A stretch of DNA of 64,000 nt from Lineus longissimus (taxonomy: Eukaryota; Nemertea; Pilidiophora; Heteronemertea; Lineidae): NCBI RefSeq assembly GCF_910592395.1, contig NC_088323.1, positions 6,510,001 through 6,574,000 of the forward strand, in the 5' to 3' direction. The first letter of the stretch is position 1. Every line of letters begins with the position of its first letter. The notes under the pieces are model-generated. The model searched no databases, had not been told where the DNA came from, and was given only the letters and a program-made list of their open reading frames with translations. The position numbers were made by a program, and so were the translations under genes. Positions 10,601 to 23,400 of the stretch are shown here, piece by piece.

Positions 10601-13600
10601 AGTTTAAACAGGATTTTCTTTCAAGCACTTGTAAATGAGAAAAGAAATTATTAAAAAAGCAATGCTTTCTTTTCAGATATTCTCTGTGATAACAAGCGTG
10701 TCAAACTGATGATGATGGTCTTCAAGAACAACAACGCGAAAGTGGAGACACTGGCTCTGCTGAAGCTGCGCGTCTGGTGGCATTTTATAACCAAACTTGA
10801 CGACAAGGTGTCACAGTTATTTGATCAGGTAAAGCACAGATTTTTGCCGGGCCGTGATTTGAACAGTACCATAGGTCCTGTGTACAAGCATACAAGTCTA
10901 CACCCCAAGGGAGCAGTGTCCATTGATCCTATTCTTTCTAATTCAGGGTATTTCAATACCACTTCGGAAAGATTTCATATTGGCTATACACTTGCGGCTT
11001 TAGAATGTACACTCAAAATAACATAGGATGTAACTATTGGATTTTTCTTCCTGTCTGTATAGCAGGGTATGTTTGTGATGCCCTTGTCCACAGTGCTTTA
11101 TGTTTCTCGATTGGAGGGAGGGGCGCTTTTCAAGAATTAGGTTCTTAGGAGGTATTTATGGTCAGTTTGAGTGATATCTTTTAGCACTGGGAATTGAGGT
11201 GATCACAATGACTATTTTTCTGTTTTCAGACATGTGCACCGTTGCTGCACTTTGCTATTGGGCTTGGAATGTCCTCCAATCCTGCAACACCCTCAAGGAA
11301 GCACCCCATGCCGACAGGTGGCATCGGTACACCCAAATCCCTGTCAAATATAAGTAAGTGAAAACTAGATTTTGAGCTTTTGGGTTTTGGTGACATTTGG
11401 CCCTGCTTTCAATGGATGTAGTAATCTTCCACCCTCAGTATCATCCTCATCAGTCCACTGTGCAGCAGGCAGCCACAGGCTTTCTCCCCCTAACCCAATC
11501 CTGGGGTAGGTTCTCAACTTGATGTTGTGGCAGTCGTCTGTTCCCATCTCCTAGCAGTGATTCCAGGATGAATGTCAGGTAGGACATTCGCTTGTGACCT
11601 GGGCGTCTTCTGTCATTCTCGGCTTTTCCAGGGCATGCACTTTGGCAGTTCTTCATTTGCAATCCTAGCATTTGCCCCAGAAGTGTCAGTTGGCGTTGGG
11701 TGCACAGTGTAATAGGGGGATGCACTTCAACATGGAGTACACCGTCGCGTTAAAGAAATATGAAATATTTATACTTCTCAAAATGTTTCAGGTGCCAATG
11801 TGTCAAGCCCGGGGACCCCTCGCCTCAACCTTTCAAGTTTCGGTAGTGTGGTGCCAACATTTCATTCAGTTCAGTTGACAGGCTGCGAGATCATCTCTCA
11901 TTTTCTCGGAAAGACGCCGGATATGGACTTCCCAAAATTCAGTTACACCCTCGGTGAGTAGAATGACCGCTTTCCACTCGCCATAGTCCGTATTACAAAG
12001 CACTGCGGTCATTTCCGAGCTCACCTGAGCGCCCCCCGTGGAGGACAAAGGAGTGACGAGACCAAGGTTAAATGGAACCTACAGCTGGCCCCCCACTAAA
12101 GTTTCAGCTAAAGACGTTTAGCATAACGGAAAAGGCCCTGCCTTGTCATTGGGCACCCTGTTTAGGCAAACAAGACCAGAATCCCTGCTGTGGACAGAGT
12201 ATCAAACGAGTGTGATAAACAAGATAAAGGACTGTAAATCTAGTGATATAATGACTGCTAGAAGAGGCAATGTACGGCACAAGTAGTCCAACCCCTCTTG
12301 TAACATTTCAAATTTTACTTCCAGATTCCTTGTCAGCCAATGTAGTTTCTAGTCCGGGATTCTTTGCCAAACATTGTGCGACTTTCATGAATGCTATCAA
12401 GGAGGCTGTGCTGTTGCTAGGAGATCAGATACCAGGTGAGAAGAATCACGTCTATTTTAGTTAGGTTATGATAATAAACAAAGGGTTCCCTGGCGCTAGA
12501 TTTCAATGCGTCGGACCTGCTTGCGTTTTATCGTTTTAGGGTTCTTAATCTTATGCACAAACACCGATTTTGGTGTTTGAAAACGTTTTAAAAGTCATAT
12601 ATTTATGCCCTATGCTGTTCAGCTAGGTGTCTATTGGAAGGAAAACTCTGCTTCCAATCCCAGGCAGATTTGGGCATGTTAGTCGCTGATGCAGGCACTC
12701 CAGGTGTTGGGTCCATAGAAGAAGAAACCCCTTCTTAGGATGAAAGGACGCAGCCTATGTGGCATCTTATTGGCCTCCTCCGCAACCAACGATGAATGGA
12801 TGAATAGCCAAGTCCGCTAATAAAGTACATTCTCCTGAAAGAAGCAATTTTTCTTGTCCTGTTTCAGCTGGTTTGCTCTACAGTATCTGGTTCTCCCTGG
12901 TGGCCCACTGCAAGAACGTGCTGACGGTGATCGGGAAGAAGGAAGGTGTCGACACACTCACGTCACTCTTGACAGGATTTCAACAAATTGTGCAAGCAGA
13001 AGTTTTGGAGCCGCTGAAGGTCTTGGTAAGTTAAAATACACTCCACAAGAAGACCTAGACAAAGGTTGCTGGCTCTCTGAGCAATGTATTCCAGGTTTAA
13101 AGGAACAGTTTCGGAACTTTTGCGTTTCACATCCAGATGACCTACATGGATGACTCATGCGTCTGCTTTTTACTCTTCCAGAAACTTCTAGAAGCCATCA
13201 GCTGCCTGCCACCAAAGGCCCTGAGTTCACAATCGCACAATGTTGGGAATGCTATGCACGTAAGTTACTTATTGGTTTTCATATTGAACAAACGTCCAGT
13301 TGGGTATTTTTAATCGGTTTAAACTGAATATGTTCATCTATTGTTTTCAGGGTACCCCAGCACTGGTGCTCCTGGAACTATTGTTAACTCAGAGCGTGGT
13401 CGAGAAATGTTCCATTGAAGAAAGGTGAGTGATAATGGCTGAATTCACCTAAGCTATAAACTTCATATTGGGGCAGACTTGTTTTTGCGAGTGAAGATCA
13501 AAACCAGCAAGGCAGATGTTGGCTTTTCTGTCCAGTGGCCTAGTTTTGCAAAAAATCTGAAGCGTAAGATCTGTTTTGATCGAAAAACCAAAACAACTTA

Positions 13601-16600
13601 CGAAATCTGCCTGAATGATGATCGTGAAATTTTGAAGTTTTAAAGAAGATATCACGACTTGCAGAAATGAAGTGGACCTAAATTTGTTGGTGAATTGCAG
13701 TAGATGAGTTTTCACTTGATAAGTGACTATTTTGAACTTTCAGATTCTTCACGTTGTTCGACACCCTTGTTGACTTCGGTTTCATGAACCAGGCGACGGT
13801 ATTGGACTTTAGCCAATCGGTTCTACAGATGTTAGAGAAAGTGGCTGGGTCGATAGAAAATAAGGAATCAGTTTGGCGACTCTGGAGTATTGTCAGTCGG
13901 CCTCTTACAGAACACATCATAAAGGTAAGTGATACCTCACCTTTTCAGAAAATTTTTTTGTGTCAGCGTCAAGTTCTCATGTTCTCTGGGATACAATGTC
14001 ATGCATCACTGCTGTTTTTAACTTGGTCTGACATGACCAAGTGACTCCAACTTCGGGGTTTCTATTTTCTGAGGATGAAAGAGATCAATGCTACAGGTAA
14101 TTTTTGCAAGCCTTGCCATAGGAAAAAGTTCTGGTGTGGTAAGTCTCGTTGAAAGAATGAATATAATTGATAACAATTTATATTTCTCCCACAAAATGCA
14201 GGCCTGTTGATCATGTAATGAATGGGAACTAACATGCCCGATAGCGCTAGACCAGCAGTTTCATCAACAATTTTGAAACAAGAGACAATTTCTCCCTCAT
14301 TTTCAGACGAATGAAGTGAACCAGGGTGACTCGTTGGAGCACAACTTCTCGTGTATGTATAGTGCACTCATGCTGCCAATCACGCAGATTCTGCCCACAG
14401 AATTACCACAGGTAAGCACTTGATAACTTTGGCGGTGTTTGGCTTTTCAAAGAAGAACTTTTACCAAATTTGGAATCAAGGTTACTCCAGAAAATTTGGC
14501 GATTTACTTAGTTTTTTGTGCATCGTTGGATAATATCTCTAAAAAGACCTATCCTTTTCAGCCTACAGTGAAGACGCTCCTTAAGACGTGGATCGAATTG
14601 TACAAAACATTTGCCCGTTTATCAGCCCTGGTGACGAACGCAGACGCTAACATCTGCTGCGAAGAACTCAGTGCTAAAATTATCGGTGCTATGAATGACG
14701 TCAGCGTGGACAACGTTGTTTTCTTGGAGAGCCTTGGCCAGATTTGTCTTAACATCACCGAGGCTATCGACTTCTCGACATTTTCGACTTCGAATAATTT
14801 TGGAATAAGTAAGTATGAGTTCAACCCGCATTCTCTACTTTGAAGTAGTGGTTAGGGCTGCTGCTCCAGCCTTTCTCCTTCCATTGGTAGTCTCTACGTC
14901 CTTTGGTGGCAGACCCCCAGTTCTATCTGGTTGTGAGGTGCCCTGCCAGTTTTGGCTCACCTCCTACCATAGTCCCATCCACTTTCTACGTGTCTCTCGA
15001 TTCACCAACCACATCCTGCCAGTGTTTGTCATTATCTAGGTGAGAGTCATCAAAATCAAAGCGTATTTTAGCATCTAATCTAAATTGTGTTTATTTCTGG
15101 TTCCAGTGTCTGTCAGCCCAGCCAAGTGGAGCAAGCGGAAACACAAGGCACTCGGAAACCTTCATTCTCTAGTCAAAGTCGTGGAGAAACTTCTGGAAGC
15201 CATTCATGAGAAGAAATGTAAAGGCTTGAGTCCCACTGAGCAGGTAAATTCCTTAACAGAGAGGTTGTCCTGCTAACAGAGGTGTCCACTAAGGGAGGTT
15301 CCATTGTAGAATCTTAATTCCCAAACTCTGAAGCCAAGCTGAATTGAATAACTTTCCAAACTCAAAAATGTTTTTGTTGACCCAATTTTCCCTTTTTTTT
15401 CAGAAAACTTGGCAATTGTCAGTGAGCCAAGTTATCGCGGTCGTGGATGCGTTATTCAGCCAGGTGACCCAGTCGACCATGGTTGTTGCCCTGATGCCCC
15501 ACCTGTCCAAGCCGGTTGGCGTACTACTTGAAGGCTCTGCAAGGAAAGGAGCAAATAAATTATACTCTGCTGCCGTTTGTGGGAAGGTGAGTTGTCTGTC
15601 GTCTGCTCATGCTTTGTTTACATTGATGACAATTCATTCGGTTCAAATCAAAAACGCTTTTGGAAGGGCGTGAATATATTTCTGATAATTTTGTTGAACT
15701 CATGTTTAGAAAGTTTCGATGACTATTGGAAGTATTCTGTCAGTCTGTCTGGCTGTTTTGACGTTACGGTTGTCACAAATAATTGAAAACTATCCAGTGC
15801 TGATGAATGGCTTGACGACAACATTTATAGGAGACTCTGCTTGTTGAAACACCCTAATTGTGGGCAGTATATGTCTGAATCAGGCAACTTGGGTCTGCTC
15901 TCTTAAAACATTTCCTGTCCGTTTCCAGGTTGAGAAACTTTGGCAAAGCATCATCTCCAGTCTGCAGACGCGTTTCTCTGGTCCCTATGACACAGACTTC
16001 CTGGAGACAGTCTCTCCGCTGCTCGAAGCAGCTTTTCTACATCCAAAACGAAATGTCAAACAGACGACTACTAGTCTTTGGAACTCAACATTTGCAAATT
16101 CTGCGATCTTGAAATATCCTGATTCCCTCAAGTAAGTTTTTTTGGCTATTAAAGTCACACTTTAGTTCAAGTTTGTAAACCGCAATGGTTAAGTGCCTCG
16201 TACGTCGTTTTCTCTGTGAATGTTTTATGTTCAACGTTTCATTGTTCTTGTTTCTTTCAAGGCCTGTTCTGATGAAAGTGAAAGAGAAAACCCCCATAAT
16301 CCTCCCTGGTTGGCAGACGTCCGAAATTATGGTGATTGGAGAAACACCTGTTAGTCAAGTTAGTCAGGTAGGTTGTTGGAAAGACCGCCAGTTGTTTTTT
16401 TGATCCCAATCACCTATCCACTGATAAGTCTTTCTCAGCAATGCTTAACCTTTTGCTGCCAGATGTGATTGTGGTCTATCAAGCCCTCGTGTCACCATCT
16501 GCCAAAGGCGACGCTAGTTATTTTGAGCAAATGACTGGACCGTTTCACTCAAGCAAGTCATGCTTATTTTCTGAGATGTCAATCAAAATTAGCCTTGCAC

Positions 16601-17427
16601 CTTCAGTGTTGATGTCCTATCCGTTCCCACATAATCACATGGTTCACTTAGGATTAGTTTTAGATCATAACCCTCAAATTTCATATCTCCCTTTTTAGGC
16701 TGAATCTCAGGCCCCGATGCCCGATCTCCCAGGAATGTCTTCGCCCCTTCGAATGCGTGGAAGCTTCCTCAACAAGGTGGTGTCGCCAAATGTGAAGAAT
16801 TCGCCTCTGAAAATCACTGAGGCTCAGTCGCCTGTCCAGGCAATACGGAAGCTGAAGATGTCGGTCAACGATCTCCGAGATGAGGTCTGTTGAATGTGAA
16901 TGAGTCGTTGCTTGTGCACTCTTTGACTTGGGGGGGGGGGGGGGATCACTTCATATTTAAAAACACCCAATTTGGTGGAAAGGTGTTCTTTTTGCCTGGG
17001 AAAGCAAAGGACCCCACCAAGTGAGAAACATGAAGAGCTTGTGTGGACCATACTTCTGGCACTTCTGGCAAATGACAGAGTCACTAGGTCAATAAACCCA
17101 ATTGGCGCCTAACCGTAGTGGCACGAAAAAACTCCGAAGTGAACAGCAAATGTTGAGGAAGATGGAAAAGAAGAAGAAGATTGTGGTTCAAAGAGATGCA
17201 AGGAGGAATTCACAGTTAAAAACAGTGCAAAAAAAGATATTTATGTGATCGTTGCTATTTTTCCAGGATTTTGTTGTGATCGCACCGTCGCCGAAGAAGA
17301 AAATCATCCTGACCGAACACCAGAAGGAAGTCCTGAAGCAGCGCAGTGCCATTCCCGCCCTCTATAGTAACCTAGACGCATCGCAGGACGTGTCGCTATC
17401 GGCATTTACGACGACCTCACAAATCGA
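7672..17427 (+). CDS. RIF1: RIF1 N-terminal HEAT-repeat region (exons 1-23, residues 1-1098)
   Basis: Helical repeats typical of the Rif1_N domain are encoded here, for example LSNAALQALGFFIHEPRIVK, IWAKIIFHLVVHSVPKVRER, and the tryptophan-bearing VFVMRVWSCFVQVL. In yeast and vertebrates this region binds DNA and oligomerises. The region ends with DFVVIAPSPKKKIILTEHQK, a block also conserved at the end of the vertebrate HEAT array. Twenty-two introns interrupt it, in contrast with the single exon that follows. Confidence 0.92.
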
Positions 17428-20400
17428 GTGAGTTTATTTAATGTCTTATTGACTGGGTTTCCACCTAGATTTAATTTGAAAGTACCTTTTTTGGGGGGGG
17501 GACGGGATCTTAAAGGGCAATGCTGTTACAGCACCTGAGAAAACTTGCCGTTTTTGACAGATTTGCGATGGTTGAAACAATACACCTTCCTTCTGGTATT
17601 CTCATGAGACCGACCCAGTGAAAACATTAATTAACACAGCGCGATCGGGAAACATCTTATACACACCTTATAGTATACAAGGGAATGCATGCATGTATAA
17701 TGCATTATGAATGATTAATTGATAAGAAGAATAGAAAGCTTTAAAAACATTGTACTATTTTCTAACTGCTTTTATGTATTTTTTTCAGTAACTCCATGGA
17801 TTCCAGTTTCTCGTTGTTGAAAAAAGCGGACGTGCCCATCTTCAAGAAGCCAGGAGGGAATGAAAAAGTACCGGAGCGCACCGTCAAAGAAGCAGCAGAC
17901 GTCAGGAAAAGATCAGTGAAATTTGCTGATGAGGAAGAATCGTGTCAGATTATTGAAACAGTTTCTAATGATGACACATTGAAGGCAATTGGGCAGAAGA
18001 TAGATGCAAATTCTGGTCCTGTTTCTATGGAAACTGATGAAGATGATAGTGTCAAGGTCATTGAAAATGTTGAGCAGACGTCATCTGTTTGTCCGAAAGA
18101 AGAAGAGGCAAAGATTCAGGACTGGGAACTTGATATGAACGGTTGCTTTGACACAGAGATGGAATGTGATACAGACGTCACGCAGGAGCCTAGTACAGCA
18201 CCACCCGGTGGTTCGGCGCAGAGTAACATTGATAGTACGTCAAGTTTCCAGTTCCATGCATCCGAGAGCACACTCGTGGGAACTCCACGAAAGATCACGT
18301 CATCAGGAGAGACAAGTAACACGAGTCAGGTGACATTGAGTGGCCAATCACAGAGTAGCTTGATATTGGAACCGAAGTTTGGTAGCCAACCTTTTAATTC
18401 GGAGAATCCGTTCAATTTTGATTGTGAAACTTTGGAAGGGGCTTCAAATCAGAGTTCTCTTGATTCCTGTTGTGAATTGAAAAAGCAGACGCCACGTCGT
18501 CGGTCTAGCAGACGATCGTCTGTCCAGCAGCAGGTGGAGATTGAAGAAAAGCCAGAGAAACAGAGAAAGAAGGGGAAACAGGTATTTGGTGTCACTGTCA
18601 GTTCAGATGTCATCCATGAAAATTCACAGTCGCCGAAGAAAGTTGAGAGTTTCAGTGTGTTTGGATTGAAGGATGGTGTCATGACGCCCAGGACTGAAGG
18701 AAGCAGCGATCGAATTTTGGGCAGCCAGCCTCTGTTTAGTGAGAGTCCCGCTACCCCGTCTCCGCCGAGAGCCACATCGGGAAACCCACCCACCATGGTC
18801 CTTGTTGAAGAGACTCAGTCGCCTGAGAAATTCAAAGAGAAGTTTTTGAATGTTCAAGATGAGCATAACGACAGCATCAAAGAAACGCCTTTGAAAGATT
18901 TGGAATCGGAAGTTCCCAAAAATGGGAGTCCTGCTGTGAGGGCTCTCTTTGATGATGCTGACGAGGACAGTTTAGAAAAGGGTGATTCAGAGACGGTAAA
19001 ACCTTCCGACCTGCAGGCAACTGGTGGGACCCCCACTTCTTCTGCAGAAGATTTAAAGAGTATTCATGTTGAAATGTCGCCAGACGGTGTCGTTATCTCA
19101 TCTGGGGAGCCAAAGCTGAACGCCACACCGGTCGTCAAGTTGAAGAAACTCACAAATGCAGAGATCGATCATTTCAGTCCGAGGAAACCAAAGGACAAGT
19201 TGGAATCGGAGGAGTTGAAATCAGAAAGTGAGAAAGGCATTTTCCCCGTTTCGTCGCAAGAAAGTTCTGGACAGACTTCTTCCCAAGTGGCAAGGTCGAG
19301 CAAAAGGTCAAAGAGACGTGGGTCAAGGTCGTTTAGATTTAGTCACGGAGGACAGAAAGATGAAATGGAGGATTTAGCTGAGATGATCGAGTCGGATGAT
19401 TTTGTGCCAAGCTCGCAAGGATTTGATTTGAAGAGTACCGAATCGATGCCTGAGTTTACGGCGATCAAACACTCTGATGATGAAAGGTTGCAGCAGGAAG
19501 GAAGTGATGGGATAACATCCGCTACGGAGGCCGAGAAGAGTGAGGGAATGGATGAAGATTTAGGAAATGGTTGTTCGAATCCGATGAAGAATTGTAAGAT
19601 TGAGACGCGGAATGAAACGACACAAAATGAGGAAGAAATCCCGAAAGAAAATGAAACTGTACCGACCTCCCAAAGTTCTGATGTGTCCACATCAAAAATG
19701 GATTCACAGGAGATCATTTTGAAACACGACACTGTGACGGGAACTACAGCGGATAATGCTGAAGAAAAGAAACCAAAACTGAGAAGGGGCCGTCCTCGTA
19801 AATCATTGTCGAGTTCTCAGCAGTCTGTTGACAAGGCGAATCTTGGAAAAGGCTCTGAGAAGCAGAAGAACGAGAAGTTGGAAACTGTGTTGACGTTGTC
19901 TGCTGAGAATGAAGTCATTCCAGAAGCTGTAGAAAAAATGTCTGCTGAAGTTGAAGTCATTCCAGAAACTGAGGTTGAAGCGAGTGTGCGTGAGGATTCA
20001 GTTGCTGAGGGTGATGTCTCTGAACCTGTTATCAAGAAGGGGAAGAAAGCCAAGAAGGGAAAGATGGTGAGGAAGCAATGTGCTGCAGTTGACGTCTTTC
20101 CTGAAACTCAACTGACTGCCAGTGAGCTTGGGGTCGTACTACATTCATCCAAAGAAGGAAAGAAAAGCAAGCTGTTGAAAAAGAAGAAACTTTACACTAA
20201 GGAAAAGCAGGAGGTTTATGAGGTTGAGGCAGACACTCCGACGAAAAAGAAGAAGAAGATTGCGAACAAAGTTTACAATGAAGATATTTTTAATCGGAAA
20301 TGTAATTTGGATGTTGAGGAGGATTCTGAGGAGGATTTGCCCCTCAAGAGTCTGATTGCTAAGGAGAAAGGTTCAGCTGATTCAGATGAGGATTTGCCCT

Positions 20401-23400
20401 TGATGAGCCTCGTGGCCAAGGGAGTTAATCAAAATGATCTGGAGGTAGCCAACAAAGGGCTAGTTGCCGAATCTTGTGATTTATTTGATAATGATAGTGA
20501 CCGTTTGTCATCTGCTGCAAGTGAACCAATGTCGTCTGCTCCAGGTGAACCAATGTCGTCTGCTGCAGGTGAGCCGATGTCGTCTGCTGCAAGTGAACTG
20601 GAAGACTTGCAGGCTTCACAAACAAGTTCGGAGCCTGAATCAACTAAAAGGAAGAAGAGAGGTCGAGGGAAAAGTCCACTGGATCGTTTAACTATGGATC
20701 TGGTCCTGTCAAGGAAATCAACGCGGTCGCAGAAAACTTCAAATCGGGTAACGAAATTAGGCCGAAGGAATTCATTGCCGAGTGCAAAAGCTGTTACGAA
20801 GTCTGAGCCAAAAAAGAAAGATCTGAAGACTGCGGAATTAGTTGAAGGTTCTGAGGATGATGTGATTGAAATGTCTGAAAAACCCGAGGATGAGAGCAAA
20901 CCAGATTTATTGGACACTGAGGTGGAAATGGTGGATGTAAAAGTGGATCAACGGCTGCAAGAAGCTGTTGTTGAATCGGATGGCGAATTGGAAGATATCT
21001 GTCAAAGTATGGCAGACGTCAGACCCGAAGTGCGAGAGCTAATCTCGCGTCCGATTTTGAAGATACCGGAATTTGAAAAGAATGATGAGACCGAGGTGAC
21101 ATCGTCTGCTTCCCCTGTGCAAACGGACGTGTTGCCTGGCAGTGACCTCCAGGAGACCCCAAGGTCGGCAAATAAACAGTCGAGGTTCATGCTGAGTCGA
21201 CACAGGACAAGTTCACCGCAGTTTGTGCGTAGTCGTGGCCTGCGACTCTTGGAGCTGGCTAGTCAGTCCGCTACGAAACCGAAAATGGATCGCGAATTGG
21301 ATATTGCAAACTCGAGCAGTACCCCAAAGTCGAAACAAAAACCAGTCTCAAGCATGACGGATCCGGTCAGAAGACATCGGCTATCAAGAGTTGACTTGAT
21401 TCTAGCGAAATCAAAGGAGATAACAGCAAAACGAGAAACTACGGAAGAACCTCGTACCCAGGCGCCAAGCTCTCCAACGAATTCTGTTCTGCCACATGGA
21501 AGTGCTGGATCACCAGAGAGCACCGAAAGTACGGTCCGTGCAACGATGTCGCCATCATTCTCGCGGTCTGGTTTCCGTACCATCCAAGTTAATCGTATCT
21601 ACTCACCCTCAGCCTCGCCGAGTGCTGGCATACTGAAGAAGAGGAAACTGTCCGGAGACATGGCGACAGATTCACCTTCGCCACCAAATAAGGTTCGTTA
21701 ATTTGACTATTCAATGCAACGTTGTGACGAAGTGATATGCAGTACTTTAAAATGCATTCACCAATGCAGTAGCCAGTCCCCTTGCTGTTCATCTCAATCT
21801 CATCAGATAAGAGGGCATTCCTTTCCATCCTTTTAATCTCAAATCGTATATAGAGTACTGCCTACTTGCGTCTGATCATATCCTGATTCTGTTTCAGCAA
21901 AGACGGGTCTCATTCGCCGAGTCAGCCGAACTGAACACCATCCATCCCATACCGAGCTCTGGCCGAAGTTCACCAAAGCCCGTCAATCGATGCCTCGAGC
22001 TGCCCAAGACGTCGCCATTGGTCACGACAGATTCCCGCGTGTCTACGACGTCGGATAAGTTTTTGACAGCGTCGTCTGTTAGTGACAATAGTTGTGTGAT
22101 CAGTCCCAGTCGTTGCACGGACACATTTACTGCCCCGAGAGCTGTGGTAAGTTATATCGATTTTGAAACGTTATCTACGGGGATGAGACTGAGAGGGACT
22201 AACCCAAATTATTTTGTGTTCAGCAAAGGACTTGAGATACAGAAAACCAGCATTATGCAGTTGCTCTGTTCTGTTCTGCTCTGGATTGACCCAAAGAAGA
22301 GTTCTGTTAAAATGACACCACCTTCTCTAAATTTCATGAAACTCTTATGATTTTAACTTCTTTCAGAAACGCCTCAAGGCTTTACCAGCTTCGCCTTCTC
22401 CTTCCCTTTCCCCGATGAGCTGCCAGAGCACGCAAGAATCCCAGCTCAACTGCACCGGCCCATTTTACCCAGAGTTGACAAAGTGTGAGGAGCCTGTTGG
22501 GAACATAGTCCCTAAGTTGACATCATCTATGTGGTAGGTCTTCTTCCTCCTCTTCCTCTTCTTCTTGGAGTTCGATTTTCTTTTTGTGGCTATAATACAC
22601 AACCAGGTTCGTGTCTCAAATAAACCTGGCTGACGTCCTTGTTACCCCTTGATCCTCGGAGCTTTATCTCTATCAATGCACCGTATGGCCGTGTGGCCAG
22701 TCTCTCGGTGGGGTTGATGTGGTCCAGATTAAAAGGACTTTAGGACTTGTGATCTTTTGTGATTTTGGTTAGCTGGTGTAGTTTATTTAATCCTGAATCC
22801 ATTTAGTTGCTTTTGATAGAGAGGTTCTACTGTGTGAAGCAAAATAGATGGAACAATCGAGTATATCTCCCAACCTTCTTTTTAACCCAATAGGTCCAGA
22901 GGACTTGGAAAATTAATGAAGGCCCGCAACATTACGACAATCGGCAACTTGTGCAGTCTCTCCGAATATGAAATTCATCAACTTCCGATAAAAACGCCAA
23001 AACTTGTCACAATGAGAAGCGTATTGGATGAGTACAAAAGCAAATGGGAATTGAAGAAGGATGTCATGATGCTTGGGAAGGTTGCCGACATGAAAGTGGC
23101 CGAAATTGAAGAAACCGGTAGGTATTATGCAGGCTTCTACTTCCAATCCTGAAATATTGGGCTCCGAATACCTACCTTCAAGGAAGTGGGCAAAAATTTC
23201 TTTTTGCACTTTAGACCTAGATATGGGTTTACCAGATTCACTTTAGACCAAGAAATGTGTATATATGTTGAGATTCACGCAGTTAGTTTTGGTATTCTAA
23301 GTAAATTTTGCGTATTTCTTGCAGAAATTGCATATGATCGTGTTGATTCAGCTGAAGATCCTGATGTTGTGGCATCTTCGATGATTGAGCTTCCAAGTGT

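Noticed and set aside
18449-20917. Several long minus-strand open frames (115-162 codons)
   Set aside because: Shadows of the 3.9-kb RIF1 exon; no splice signals or homology.
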